From the NCBI RefSeq assembly GCF_003614435.1, contig NZ_CP025547.1, positions 1-64,000 of the forward strand: a stretch of 64,000 nucleotides of DNA, in the 5' to 3' direction. Under the pieces are notes generated by a model. That model saw nothing but the letters and a program-made list of their open reading frames with translations, was not told the DNA's origin and did not search any database. This DNA is from Mycobacterium paragordonae. GTDB taxonomy: Bacteria > Actinomycetota > Actinomycetes > Mycobacteriales > Mycobacteriaceae. Each line of letters opens with the position of its first letter. The stretch's first letter is position 1. Both the position numbers and the translations under genes were made by a program. Positions 44,881-54,604 of this stretch are shown here, piece after piece.

Positions 44881-45336
44881 GCGAGCGGCGGTGCCGGAAT
44901 ACCGGCCAGTCTGGTGGGCCGCTCGGCTGGTGGGGTGTTGCCGCCGGGTGTGGCGTCGGAGAAGGGGTTGCAGCGCGACACGATTCTGGCCGCTCGGGCG
45001 GTGTCGGCGGCGTTTCCTGAGATCCGGACTATCGGTGGGGTGCGTCCTGATTCGTTGAAGTGGCATCCGAATGGTCAGGCGATCGATGTGATGATTCCTG
45101 ATCCGAGTTCACCGCACGGCAAAGCGTTGGGGGATGCGGTTTTACGGTTCGCGCTTGCGCACACCGACCAGTTCAACCTGAATCACGTGATTTGGCACCA
45201 GACGTTATACAACCCGGACGGGTCGTCGCAGCTGATGGAGAACCGCGGGTCTGCGACGCAAAACCACATGGATCACGTCCATATCGCGACCAACGGCGGC
45301 GGGCATGCCCGTGGCGACGAGGTGTACCGGCTGTGA
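44251..45336 (+). CDS. DUF4226-type protein with ARB-07466/M15-like hydrolase domain
   Basis: A 361-residue protein whose first 210 residues are almost the same as those of the transglycosylase gene. The C-terminal domain differs: AARAVSAAFPEIRTIGGVRP, then WHPNGQAIDVMIPD and ending MDHVHIATNGG. The His-Asp and HxH patterns resemble the zinc site of M15/VanY-like peptidases and of ARB-07466-type domains in mycobacteria. It probably cuts peptide cross-links. Its stop overlaps the eccB start (GTGA), which ties it to the secretion operon. Confidence 0.75.
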   Translation: MGAGVAQLVADVDRLLTRAHELFPASGGPAGRVFAAGGGQGAAPPAPGGGSGLGAGVAGAAGAYGAVRGLVSGLDAESGHGAGEAGAVGQRGHAGSGSVREVARAQAAAIGRVAHTGAGMRLMVSAMDERLGAMQRQIEQTTAQNRLLTLRLRQMAQAYQGLRVGGGGGGLSGLSGIPMMLGAARGGGVSGLSGLGSVPTSLLGQLGSGGASGGAGIPASLVGRSAGGVLPPGVASEKGLQRDTILAARAVSAAFPEIRTIGGVRPDSLKWHPNGQAIDVMIPDPSSPHGKALGDAVLRFALAHTDQFNLNHVIWHQTLYNPDGSSQLMENRGSATQNHMDHVHIATNGGGHARGDEVYRL

Positions 45337-46865
45337 GTGAGATAGAGCCTGTGAGCAGGTCTGAGGAGGATCGGCGGCCGGGCCGTGGTCTGGTGCTCTC
45401 GACGCGGGTGCAGGTGTCGGGGCACCAGTTCTTTGCCCGCCGCGCGGTGTTGGCGATGACCAGGCGGCGGGTGCGGATGGAGGCCGAGCCGGGGCGGCGC
45501 CAGTCGATGGCGCTGCTGGCGGGAGTGACGGCCACGGCGGTGTTGTGTCTGGGCGCGTTGTTCTTGTCGTTCGTGCGGCCAGCGAGCTCGGCGGGCTCGT
45601 CTCGGATTTTGGCTGACCAGCATTCCGGCGCCTTGTACGTGCAGGTGGGCGACAAGCTGTATCCGGCGCTGAATCTGGTGTCGGCCCGGCTGATTGCCGG
45701 TGAGCCGTCCATTCCGGATCGGGTGCGGCGCAGTGAAATCGACGCACGCCCCCGGGGTCCGTTGGTGGGTATTGCGGGGGCCCCGCAGGAGATGTCGGCG
45801 ACGTCCCCGCCGCGGTCGTCGTGGTTGGTGTGCGATGAGATTACGAAGGCGTTGGGCGCTGGAGCTCCCGAGCCGGTGACGGTGACGGTGATCGACGGGC
45901 GCCCGCAGTTGGGTGAGCGCCGCCGCGTGTTGGGCCCTGATGATGCGCTGGTGCGCCGGTTCGGTGACGACGTGTGGCTGATCCGCGATGGTCGGCGTTC
46001 GCTGATTGATCGGGGCTCACGTGCGGTGTTGCTGGCGTTGGGGTTGGGGGCCGAGGCGTTGTCGTCGGCGCGGCCGATGAGCCGGGCGTTGTTGGATGCG
46101 ATTCCGGTGGGTCCGGTGTTGTCGGTGCCGGTGATCGCCGGTGCGGGGTCACCGGCGAGGTTCGTTGGGGCCCCGGGGCCGGTGGGCACGGTGGTGTCGA
46201 CTCCGCAGGTCGGTGGTCAGACGGCGTATTCGGTGGTGCTTGCCGAGGGTGTGCAGCCGGTGTCGGCGTTAGCGGCGCAGGTGTTGCAGAATGCGGGCCC
46301 TGCCGGGGTGGGGACGCCGGTTGTCGCGGGTGCGGTGTTGGCAAAGCTGCCCGTCGTCAACGTGCTGGATCTGTCGGCGTTTCCGGCCGCCCCGCCGCGC
46401 GTGGTGGATAGCCAGGTCAATGCGTCGGCGTGCTGGCAGTGGGAGAGGGTGTCGGGGGAGTCGATGGCGTCGACGTCGCTGATTGTGGGGCCCACCATCC
46501 CGGTGGCCGACTCTGATACCGGCAAGGTGGTTGAACTGGTGAAAGCCGGCGGTTCGGCGTTGCAGGCCGACCGGGTGTTTCTCGGTCGCGATTACGCTAA
46601 TTACGTTGTTTCCACCGGTAATTCACCGTCATCGTCCACGGCCGAGTCGTTGTGGTGGCTGTCCGATTCCGGGGTGAGGTTCGGTGTGGCTCGCGAGGAT
46701 GAGACTTTGAGGGCATTGGGGTTGTCGAGTCCTCCGCGGCCGGCTCCGTGGTCGGTGTTGCGGCTGTTGGCGGCCGGCCCGATGTTGTCGCGTGCCGACG
46801 CACTGGTGCGGCACAACGCGTTGCCGGTGGACGGTAACCCTGCCCCATTGGAGATCCCCAAGTGA
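45333..46865 (+). CDS. eccB: Type VII secretion membrane protein EccB
   Basis: A 510-residue protein with a cytosolic N-terminus (STRVQVSGHQFFARRAVLAM, typical of EccB), one membrane helix at about residues 59-80 and a large periplasmic domain with repeats of the EccB type (SRILADQHSGALYVQVGDKL, then YSVVLAEGVQPVSALAAQVL). EccB binds EccC, D and E in the secretion complex. GTG 45333 overlaps the previous stop; the frame upstream has no homology. Its own stop overlaps eccC. Confidence 0.93.
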   Translation: MSEIEPVSRSEEDRRPGRGLVLSTRVQVSGHQFFARRAVLAMTRRRVRMEAEPGRRQSMALLAGVTATAVLCLGALFLSFVRPASSAGSSRILADQHSGALYVQVGDKLYPALNLVSARLIAGEPSIPDRVRRSEIDARPRGPLVGIAGAPQEMSATSPPRSSWLVCDEITKALGAGAPEPVTVTVIDGRPQLGERRRVLGPDDALVRRFGDDVWLIRDGRRSLIDRGSRAVLLALGLGAEALSSARPMSRALLDAIPVGPVLSVPVIAGAGSPARFVGAPGPVGTVVSTPQVGGQTAYSVVLAEGVQPVSALAAQVLQNAGPAGVGTPVVAGAVLAKLPVVNVLDLSAFPAAPPRVVDSQVNASACWQWERVSGESMASTSLIVGPTIPVADSDTGKVVELVKAGGSALQADRVFLGRDYANYVVSTGNSPSSSTAESLWWLSDSGVRFGVAREDETLRALGLSSPPRPAPWSVLRLLAAGPMLSRADALVRHNALPVDGNPAPLEIPK

Positions 46866-49800
46866 AGGAAGCGTTCGCCCGGTCCAAGCCCGCTGCTGCG
46901 CCGGAACTGAAGCCGGCATCGATTGAGCTTCCCACGCCACTGAAAACGCCTCCGCCGGAGGGTAAGCCGTGGTGGACGGTGGTGCTGGTGATCGGGTTGA
47001 TCGGCCTGGTCGGGGCGATGGTGGGGATCAGCTTTGCCAGCGGTGCGCGATCGTTCACCGGGGCGGGGTCGTTCTTCCCGATCCTGATGGTCGGCGGTCT
47101 GCTGGCGATGCTGTTCACCGGCCGTGGCGGTTCGCAGGAGTTGTCGCGCACCAAGTTGGATGCGTTGCGGGCCAGGTTCTTGTTGGTGGTCGACCAGTTG
47201 CGGACCAGCACCGCGGAGATGGCGGACCGCCTGGATGCCAATTACCGGTGGTATCACCCACCGCCTGCGACCCTGGAGGCCAGCCTGGGCAGCGTGCGGA
47301 TGTGGGAACGCAAGGCCGACGGCACCGATACCTGGTTCGGCGTGGTGCGGGTGGGCGTGGGTATGACGGATCTGGTGGAGTCCGGGGCGGCGAGATTCGT
47401 CGAGCCGCAAGACATGCCGACCGATATCGAGCTGGAGCCGGTGACGGGCAAGGTGTTGCAGGAGTTCGTGCGCTATCAGACGGTGGCTTACGGCACGCCG
47501 GCGTTGGTGTCGTTGATGGTCGAGCCGGGTTATGAGTTGCGGGGGCCGCGGGAGCGGGTGCTGGGGCTGATGCGCTCGGTCATCTGTCAGCTGGCGTTTT
47601 TCCACGGCAGCGATCACATTCGGCTTGTCGTGGTGACATCGGATGCGGCGGAATGGGATTGGGTGAAGTGGCTGCCGCATGCCGCTGACCCGGCTGTTGA
47701 GGACGGCGCCGGGCCGATACGGATGGTGTATGGGTCGGTGGCGGATTTTCTCGCAGCCCAGCAGGAGGCGCTGGCGTTGCGGGGGCGCGGCGAGTTCCGG
47801 GCACGACATGGGGCGATCAAAGAACCGATCGCACCGTTGCCGCAGACGGTCATTGTGTGCGACACCGGCGAGGGTTGGGATCGGTTGGGGGATAGCGCCG
47901 GAATCAGCGGGGTGACGTTCTTCGGTATGCGGGGGAGCGGCGTGGTGCCGGCCTGCGCTGACCCGAAGCGGGTGCTGGATATCTCTGAGGTCGGGACAAT
48001 CACGGCGGTTCCGCGTGACCCGGTGACCTGGGACGCCAAGGAGGCCCACCGCCGGCAGTTTTTCGCCGTCGCCGACCAGATGAGCCGCGATGACGCCGAA
48101 GCCTTCGCCGAACGGATGGCCCGCTGGCGGTTGGCGGAAGCTTACGAGACCCTGGATATGAGCAGCGCGGACCGGTTCATGGCGCGAGACATCCTGGCCC
48201 ATTACGGGATCGACGATGCGGCAAACATCGATTTCGAGGCGCTGTGGGCGAGTCGAAGTGACATCAATTCCGTGCAGCGACTGCGTATTCCGCTGGGCAA
48301 CCGAGCCGACAACCGAGAGCTGTTCTTCCTGGACCTCAAGGAGTCATCGCAGGGGGGCCACGGCCCGCACGGGGTGATGGCGGGAACAACGGGTTCGGGG
48401 AAAACGGAGATGCTGCGCACTGCGCTGGTGTCGCTGGTGCTGGGGCATCCTCCGCAGAACCTTCAGTTGATGCTGGCCGACCTCAAGGGCGGCTCGGGTG
48501 TCAAACCGTTCGCCGGCGTTCCGCACGTAGCGCACATCATCACCGACCTCGAGGACGACCAGAGCCTGTTGGACAGGTTTGTCGACGCGATGTGGGGGGA
48601 GATCGCGCGGCGTAAAGCGGTGTGCGATAAGGCCGGCGCCGATGATGCCACGGAGTACAACAAGATGCGCACGGCCCGGTTGGCCTCGGGGCAGCAGCCG
48701 TTGCCGCCGCTTCCGGTGCTGCTGGTCATCATCGACGAGTTCGCCGAGCTGTTCAAGATGATGGCGGCCGACGTTCAAGACGCCCTGGATCAGATCTGCC
48801 GGCAGGGCCGCTCGTATTGGGTCCATCTGCTGATCGCCAGCCAGGAGATCGACAACCGGGCCGAGAAGCTGCTGGGAAACATGGGGTACCGGCTGGCGTT
48901 GAAAGCGCAGACCCAGGCGGCGGCGACGGCGGTGGGTGTGCCCAACGCGGTCAACCTGAAACAGTCCGGTGACTGCTATTTCCTGCACGGCACGCCGTCG
49001 AACGCGGACGTGACGAAGTTCCGGGGCGAATGGCTGTGGCGGGAGTACCGCAAGCCGGGCATCGAGGACTTCGACGACGACAGTTCCGCGGGAGCTGGCC
49101 CGTCCGTGACCTACGTTGCACCGCAACTCTTTACGACGGATTTGACACCCGTCCCGTCCTCCGATGCCGGCGAGGACCGCGCCGGTGCACCCGATTCGGG
49201 TGTGCCGGCATCGGCGCCGCATTCGGAGCCCGCCGCGGGTGAGGACGCGGTCAATGCGGCGCTGATGCGGCCCAAGGTCGCGCGCATCATCATCGATCAG
49301 CTTCGCCACGTCGACTTCGAGCCGTACCGGCTGTGGCAACCTCCCTTGGACGAGCCGTGGAGCGTTGAGAAGCTGGTGAATGCGCACCTGGGCCGCAACT
49401 GGCAGGACGACTATGCCGGCACCGGGGACTTGGTGTTCCCGATTGGTGTGGTGGATCGGCCGTTCAAGCATGATCAGCACCCGTTGAGGCTGGATGTGTC
49501 GGGCCCGGGCGCCAACGTTCTGGTTGTCGGCGCGCAGGGTTCGGGTAAGACGACCGCACTGCAGGACTTGATGTGCGCGGCCGCGATGACCCACACCCCT
49601 GAGCAGGTGCAGTTCTACTGCCTGGCGTTCTCCGGTGCCGCACTGGGCAGTGTGGCGGGTTTGCCGCACGTCGGCTCGGTCGCACCGGCGTTGGATCGGG
49701 ATGGTGTGCGCCGCAGCGTGTTCGAACTGACACATCTGCTCAAGCAACGCCAGCGCAGCTTTGATGAACACCGGGTGATGTCGATGGAGGTGTTTCGGCG

Positions 49801-51085
49801 ACGCAAGTTCGGCGGTGAACCTGGCGACGTTCCCGACGACGGCTACGGCGATGTGTTCCTGGTGATCGACAACTACGCGGGCCTGGCAACCGAGTATGAG
49901 GTGCTACTGGACCCGGTCAACAAGCTGATCAAGGAGGGGCCCACCTTCGGGATTCATGTGGTGGTCACGGTGAGCAAGACCAGCGAGTTGCGCCCGGAGG
50001 TACGCAACAGCTTCGGGGTGGGGTCGCGGGTCGAACTTCGCCTCGGTGAGACCACCGATGCGGTGCTGGTCAAGCCGCGAATGGCCGACACGGTTCCGGC
50101 GAGCCGTCCGGGCCGGGGCATGATCGCGCAGAACTATGAGCGCCGCGGCGCGGACCCGGTGGGTTTGCACACCTTGATGGCACGCCCGACCACCGAAGCC
50201 GCCACGGGCGACGGGTTCGATTCACGCAGTGTCGTCGAGGCGGTGAGCGCGCGGGCGGCCCGGTTCCGTGCGGCGCCTCGGGTGCGCCGCCTGCCCAAGC
50301 GGGTGACGTCGGCGGAGCTGACTGTGCTGGCCGGCGCCGTTTCCAGCGCAGATGAGTCGCTGGTGTGGGCGCTGAGCGAGACCGAGCAGCCGGTGCACTT
50401 CGAGGGACAGCATCTGCTGATCACCGGGCAGGGCAAGTGCGGGCGCACGTCGGTGTGCGCGCTGCTCATGACCGAGCTCGCCCGGGCGTGTGCGCCGGGC
50501 GCTGAGGGGCATGCACCGCACTCCGATGGCCGTAAGGCGGTGCAGGTGTGGCTGATCGATCCTCGCCGGCAGCTGCACAACGTGCTGGGCCCGTCCTATG
50601 TGCACCGCTTCGCCTCCACGCCGTCGACGATCAAGCAGCGGATGGCAGAGTTGGCCGCGGTCCTGGCCGCGCGGGAGCCCGACGACACCCCGCAGGCGGG
50701 CCCGATCGCGCAGCACAGCTGGACGGGGCCCGAGATTTGGCTGGTGATCGACGACGCCCAGCGCCTGCCGCCGGGCTTCGATTCCCCGCTGGAACCCATC
50801 GCGCGGTTCGTGGAGTCCGGGGCCGATGTGGGCCTGCGGATCATCTACACCCGCGCGTTCGGCGGGTTCGTCTCGGCGATGGGGGCCGATCCTGTCCTTC
50901 GCCGGCTGCGGGAGTCCCGGGCTCCACTGCTGGTGATGGATTCCGACCCCGATGACGGTTTCATCCAGTCCCGATGGAAGGGGCACCCCATGCCACCGGG
51001 CCGCGGATTCCTGATGAATACCACCGAATCGGGAATATACGTGCAGGTCGCGGACCCGGCGCTGCGGGAATCGGGGCCGTCGTGA
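46862..51085 (+). CDS. eccC: Type VII secretion ATPase EccC (fused form)
   Basis: A 1407-residue FtsK/SpoIIIE-type motor. Two membrane helices lie near residues 35-60 and 67-85. Three ATPase domains follow: the first has an intact P-loop GTTGSGKTE (about 508) and Walker B VLLVIIDEFAELF; the second has GAQGSGKTTA (about 889) with VFLVIDNYAGL; the third has GQGKCGRTS (about 1190), where the P-loop lysine is arginine, and WLVIDDAQRLP. The single long gene is as in ESX-3, -4 and -5, not split as in ESX-1. It drives export of Esx, PE and PPE substrates. Confidence 0.95.
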   Translation: MKEAFARSKPAAAPELKPASIELPTPLKTPPPEGKPWWTVVLVIGLIGLVGAMVGISFASGARSFTGAGSFFPILMVGGLLAMLFTGRGGSQELSRTKLDALRARFLLVVDQLRTSTAEMADRLDANYRWYHPPPATLEASLGSVRMWERKADGTDTWFGVVRVGVGMTDLVESGAARFVEPQDMPTDIELEPVTGKVLQEFVRYQTVAYGTPALVSLMVEPGYELRGPRERVLGLMRSVICQLAFFHGSDHIRLVVVTSDAAEWDWVKWLPHAADPAVEDGAGPIRMVYGSVADFLAAQQEALALRGRGEFRARHGAIKEPIAPLPQTVIVCDTGEGWDRLGDSAGISGVTFFGMRGSGVVPACADPKRVLDISEVGTITAVPRDPVTWDAKEAHRRQFFAVADQMSRDDAEAFAERMARWRLAEAYETLDMSSADRFMARDILAHYGIDDAANIDFEALWASRSDINSVQRLRIPLGNRADNRELFFLDLKESSQGGHGPHGVMAGTTGSGKTEMLRTALVSLVLGHPPQNLQLMLADLKGGSGVKPFAGVPHVAHIITDLEDDQSLLDRFVDAMWGEIARRKAVCDKAGADDATEYNKMRTARLASGQQPLPPLPVLLVIIDEFAELFKMMAADVQDALDQICRQGRSYWVHLLIASQEIDNRAEKLLGNMGYRLALKAQTQAAATAVGVPNAVNLKQSGDCYFLHGTPSNADVTKFRGEWLWREYRKPGIEDFDDDSSAGAGPSVTYVAPQLFTTDLTPVPSSDAGEDRAGAPDSGVPASAPHSEPAAGEDAVNAALMRPKVARIIIDQLRHVDFEPYRLWQPPLDEPWSVEKLVNAHLGRNWQDDYAGTGDLVFPIGVVDRPFKHDQHPLRLDVSGPGANVLVVGAQGSGKTTALQDLMCAAAMTHTPEQVQFYCLAFSGAALGSVAGLPHVGSVAPALDRDGVRRSVFELTHLLKQRQRSFDEHRVMSMEVFRRRKFGGEPGDVPDDGYGDVFLVIDNYAGLATEYEVLLDPVNKLIKEGPTFGIHVVVTVSKTSELRPEVRNSFGVGSRVELRLGETTDAVLVKPRMADTVPASRPGRGMIAQNYERRGADPVGLHTLMARPTTEAATGDGFDSRSVVEAVSARAARFRAAPRVRRLPKRVTSAELTVLAGAVSSADESLVWALSETEQPVHFEGQHLLITGQGKCGRTSVCALLMTELARACAPGAEGHAPHSDGRKAVQVWLIDPRRQLHNVLGPSYVHRFASTPSTIKQRMAELAAVLAAREPDDTPQAGPIAQHSWTGPEIWLVIDDAQRLPPGFDSPLEPIARFVESGADVGLRIIYTRAFGGFVSAMGADPVLRRLRESRAPLLVMDSDPDDGFIQSRWKGHPMPPGRGFLMNTTESGIYVQVADPALRESGPS

Positions 51086-51181
51086 ACCGCGCGCATCCGA
51101 GTCGGTGGCGCTAGACTCCGGCCAAGGAACCATCATCCATTCAACGATGTTTGCGATGCACTGACGTTTCAGGAGGTTGTA

Positions 51182-51478
51182 ATGTTCGTAACCGCGTTAC
51201 CGACGTCGATGGAATCGACGGCGTCGAGCCTGGCCGCAATCGGGAGCACCGTGGCGGCGGGCAATGCCGCGGGTGCCCCGGCCACGCTGGGCGTCCTACC
51301 GCCGGCGGCCGAGCCGGCCTCTGCGCTGCTGGCCGCCGCGTTCGGAACCCATGCCGGGGTGTATCAGGTGACCCAGGCCATCGCAGCGGTGGTGCACGAG
51401 ATGTTCGTGGCGACGATGGGGGCCAGCGCCGGCAGTTACGCCGCCGCCGAGGCGCTCAACATCGCCGCCATGATCTAG
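51182..51478 (+). CDS. PE family protein
   Basis: A 98-residue PE domain protein with no extension. It forms a helical hairpin and ends with the general secretion signal Y-x3-E (YAAAE, Y86 to E90). It is coupled to the PPE gene 7 bases downstream; the two should form a heterodimer recognised by EspG. It follows eccC after 96 bases with AGGAGG before the ATG. Confidence 0.88.
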   Translation: MFVTALPTSMESTASSLAAIGSTVAAGNAAGAPATLGVLPPAAEPASALLAAAFGTHAGVYQVTQAIAAVVHEMFVATMGASAGSYAAAEALNIAAMI

Positions 51479-51485
51479 CCGTGCC

Positions 51486-52679
51486 ATGACCGGCTACGAG
51501 GTGCCACCGGAGATCAACTCGGGACGGATGTATGCCGGCCCGGGCTCGTCGTCTCTGGTCGCCTCGGCCGCCGCGTGGCAGGCGCTGGCAGTGGAGTTGG
51601 GCTCGGCCGGCGCGGCGTTCGGGTCGGTGGTCTCCGCGCTGGCCGCGGGTTCGTGGCTGGGGCCGTCGTCGATTTCGATGGCACTGGCGGCGGCACCGTA
51701 TGTCGTGTGGATGATCGCCACGGCCCAGCAGTGCGAGGAGGCCGCCGCCGCGGCGGGTGCGGCCGCCGCGGCGTTTGAAGGCGCGCGGGCCGGGGTGGTG
51801 CCCCCGCCGGTCATCGAGGCCAACCGCAACACGCTGTTGACGCTGATGGCCACAAACTTTCTGGGCGTCAACACTCCAGCCATTGCGGCCACCGAGGCCG
51901 CCTACGACGAAATGTGGGGCCAGGACTCGACGGTAATGTACGGGTTCGCCGCCGATGCGGCGGGAATCACCGGCACGTTGGTGCCGTTTTTGCCACCGCT
52001 GCCCAACTCCAATCCGATGGGCCTGGCCGCCCAGGCCGCAGTGCTGGGTCAATCGGGCGGTACTGCCGGTGGGCAGCAACCGTTTAACCTCGCCAGTCAG
52101 AGCAGCGGGTTGACCAGTCTGCCGGCCGGCCTTGACGCGCAAACGGTGCTGACGATGGGGCCACAGCTGGTCACCATGATACCTTCTGCGCTGCAAGGAC
52201 TTTCGTCTCCGCTCAGTAGTGGCCTGGGGTCACCGGCCGGCGGTCTGGGCCAGTTCCAATCCCTGCTGTCCCCCTTTATGGGCATGCTGAACAATCCTGG
52301 CCTGCTCGGGATGGGCACTGGCGGGGCGGGAGCTGCCGGTGGCCTCACGGGTTCGGGGTTATCCGGGCTCAGCGGGGCCGCCTCGGCCGGTGGCGGGGTG
52401 GAGGCGATCGCGGGGCGCGCGGCGTCACTGGGCGGATTATCGGTGCCGGCGACCTGGACGGCCGGTGGGCCCAGCGAATCGGGCGCGACAGCCGCCAGGG
52501 CTGCGGCGCCCGTGGTCGCGCCACCGGGTGCGGCGACGGGGGCAGCGGTACCCGCCTCTGCCTCGGGTGCGGGCATGTACGGAGGCGCACCGATGGCGGC
52601 CGGGCTGGGTGGACGCCGCAGCGACGGCGCGGGCACACCCCGCTACGGGACCCCGGTGAAAGTGTTCGACCGCCGCTAG
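51486..52679 (+). CDS. PPE family protein
   Basis: A 397-residue protein with the signature VPPEINSGRMYAGPG near its N-terminus (P7, P8, E9), the W-x-G turn at W57-G59 (GSWLGPSS) and a conserved helical domain up to residue about 175. The remainder is Gly/Ala/Pro-rich and ends with a short basic tail (GTPVKVFDRR). It pairs with the PE protein and is a predicted substrate or outer-envelope component of this ESX system. Confidence 0.9.
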   Translation: MTGYEVPPEINSGRMYAGPGSSSLVASAAAWQALAVELGSAGAAFGSVVSALAAGSWLGPSSISMALAAAPYVVWMIATAQQCEEAAAAAGAAAAAFEGARAGVVPPPVIEANRNTLLTLMATNFLGVNTPAIAATEAAYDEMWGQDSTVMYGFAADAAGITGTLVPFLPPLPNSNPMGLAAQAAVLGQSGGTAGGQQPFNLASQSSGLTSLPAGLDAQTVLTMGPQLVTMIPSALQGLSSPLSSGLGSPAGGLGQFQSLLSPFMGMLNNPGLLGMGTGGAGAAGGLTGSGLSGLSGAASAGGGVEAIAGRAASLGGLSVPATWTAGGPSESGATAARAAAPVVAPPGAATGAAVPASASGAGMYGGAPMAAGLGGRRSDGAGTPRYGTPVKVFDRR

Positions 52680-52757
52680 TCTCGCTCGGGATTAAAGGGA
52701 CCGGAATGGCGTTCAAAAGAGTCTCGAACTTTCTTTGAAATTGGCCACCGGCCACCG

Positions 52758-52787
52758 TTGCCCGACGTTGTGAACGGCCAATAGACT
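52758..52787 (+). promoter_or_regulatory. Candidate promoter of the esx pair
   Basis: TTGCCC (52758-52763) and TAGACT (52782-52787), 18 bases apart, lie about 60 bases upstream of esxB in the largest gap of the core ESX locus. AAGGAGAGAAGAGG forms a strong ribosome site just before the ATG. A separate promoter would allow high expression of the Esx pair. Confidence 0.45.
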
Positions 52788-52848
52788 TGGGTCACAGCAA
52801 CGCTGAACAATAGTGCGCAATACCCGTCAATTAAGGAGAGAAGAGGAT

Positions 52849-53145
52849 ATGACAACACGGTTTATGACCGACCCGCACGCGATGCGGGACATGGCCGGGC
52901 GTTTCGAGATGCATGCCCAGACCGTCGAGGACGAGGCCCGCAAGATGTGGGCGTCATCGCAGAACATCGCCGGTGCCGGCTGGAGCGGTCAGGCCCAGAC
53001 GACCTCGCTGGACACGATGAGCCAGATGAATCAGGCGTTCCGCAACATCGTCACCATGCTGCACGGCGTCCGCGACGGGCTGATCCGTGACGCCAACAAC
53101 TACGAGCAGCAGGAACAGGCGTCCCAGCAGGTTCTGAGCAGCTAG
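52849..53145 (+). CDS. esxB: WXG100 protein, EsxB (CFP-10)-like
   Basis: A 98-residue helical hairpin protein with the WSG turn (W45-S46-G47) and the C-terminal export signal Y-x3-E (YEQQE, Y85-E89), which is carried by the EsxB partner. It forms a dimer with the next gene product. ATG 52849 is chosen over an upstream in-frame codon because of the strong ribosome site. Confidence 0.93.
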   Translation: MTTRFMTDPHAMRDMAGRFEMHAQTVEDEARKMWASSQNIAGAGWSGQAQTTSLDTMSQMNQAFRNIVTMLHGVRDGLIRDANNYEQQEQASQQVLSS

Positions 53146-53184
53146 CCGCGGACGAGAACCACAACCGTCAGGAGAACGCGAACC

Positions 53185-53475
53185 ATGTCAATCAACTACC
53201 AGTTCGGTGACGTCGAAGCCCACGGTGCCACGATCCGCGCCCAGGCCTGCGCACTCGAGGCCGAGCATCAGGCCATTGTGCGTGACGTGCTGGCCGCCGG
53301 CGATTTCTGGGGCGGCGCAGGCTCGGCGTCCTGCCAGGAGTTCATCACCCAATTGGGACGGAACTTCCAGGTCATTTACGAGCAGGCCAACGCTCACGGG
53401 GCTAAGGTGCAGACCGCCGGTAACAACATGCACAGCACCGACGGTGCGGTCAGTTCTGCATGGTCGTCGGTATAG
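53185..53475 (+). CDS. esxA: WXG100 protein, EsxA (ESAT-6)-like
   Basis: A 96-residue protein with the W-x-G turn (FWGG, W42-G44) and the pattern of an EsxA partner without the Y-x3-E tail. It is 39 bases downstream of esxB with AGGAG before the ATG. Together they are the hallmark secreted pair of the system. Confidence 0.92.
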   Translation: MSINYQFGDVEAHGATIRAQACALEAEHQAIVRDVLAAGDFWGGAGSASCQEFITQLGRNFQVIYEQANAHGAKVQTAGNNMHSTDGAVSSAWSSV

Positions 53476-53548
53476 ATCCGGGCGGCATCGGCGCGGCGGC
53501 ACCTGTTTGGTGCCGCCGCGTTTCGTTGAGGAAGGGTGAGTTGGCGCG

Positions 53549-54451
53549 GTGAACGCTACTGCCGGTGACATCACCGTCAACCTCGACGGGTTGTGGCTGC
53601 TCCAGGCGCTGCTGGGGGTGGGTCGGCTTGCTCCGGAGTTGCGCGGCCGGCCCTATGGGCAGCCGCGCTCGATGCAGTGGGTGATGCAGCACCCGGGTCT
53701 GGGTGTGCTCGTCGAGGAGGGCATCTGTGACGAGGGTGCCGTCGTGCGCCCGGACATCGCAGCCCGCATGCGCGTGCTGGGCACCCCTGACGTGGAGGTC
53801 ATCGTCCTGGTGGCGCAGGGGCCGATGAGCTGGTCAGCCCCGGTGGCACTGGACGATCCGGCCAGCTGGCGCTCGATCCCGGAGGGGCAACTCAGGATCG
53901 TGCTGGCCCGCCGGGACGGGCGCTGGGCGTCGGCGGTGCGTGCCGGCTCACACGTCACCATCGATGACTGCGCCGTGGTGGATCCGGACTGGTTAAGCCG
54001 GTTGGTGTGTGAGGCGTTGGACTCGGTGCACCGCGCGGCGCCTGCGGCAATCAGCGCGGTGAATGTGCCGTTGGACGGGATCTGCGGTGCGGCAGCCGAA
54101 TTGGCCGGGGCCAGTACTGCCGCCAGCCGCCAGGCGGCGCTCACGTCGGTCGGGTTGGCCGGGCCGGCGCTGGCGCAGGTGGCGCAGGCGCTCGAGGAGC
54201 CGGTGGCCGAGGCAGTGCTCTACGGGCGGGCGTACATCGATGCCACGACGGCACCCGGTGACTCGGTACTGGACTTGCGCGACACCGACGCGGGGCGGGT
54301 GGCGCTGTACCGGGTGAATCCGCCGCGGGGCAGCCAGCAGCAGTGGATGGCGGTGGGTCCGGCGAATGCGGCGCAAGTGCGTCACGGGGTGGTGTCGGCT
54401 ATGGACAGTGTGCCGGTGAAGTCCTGGGACACCCACGAAAGAATGGGGTGA
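53549..54451 (+). CDS. espG: PE/PPE-specific chaperone EspG
   Basis: A 300-residue cytosolic chaperone. It begins VNLDGLWLLQALLGVGRLAP, then VEVIVLVAQGPMSW and the beta strand region RIVLARRDGRWASAVRAGSH, consistent with EspG. EspG binds the tip of the PPE partner and delivers PE/PPE pairs to the machine. It starts at GTG. Its presence implies that the PE/PPE pair here is exported by this system. Confidence 0.82.
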   Translation: MNATAGDITVNLDGLWLLQALLGVGRLAPELRGRPYGQPRSMQWVMQHPGLGVLVEEGICDEGAVVRPDIAARMRVLGTPDVEVIVLVAQGPMSWSAPVALDDPASWRSIPEGQLRIVLARRDGRWASAVRAGSHVTIDDCAVVDPDWLSRLVCEALDSVHRAAPAAISAVNVPLDGICGAAAELAGASTAASRQAALTSVGLAGPALAQVAQALEEPVAEAVLYGRAYIDATTAPGDSVLDLRDTDAGRVALYRVNPPRGSQQQWMAVGPANAAQVRHGVVSAMDSVPVKSWDTHERMG

Positions 54452-54604
54452 AAGGGTACCGCCTCGTGACACAGCCGGCCATGACAGGAAGTGATTCCAG
54501 CAAACGGATTCGCGGAAAGTATCGGGTGGCCGTGGTATAGCGAGAATTCGCGTCATAAGATTGGCGCAGACGGTCACACTGAACGGACTATGTGGGGTTA
54601 CTGA

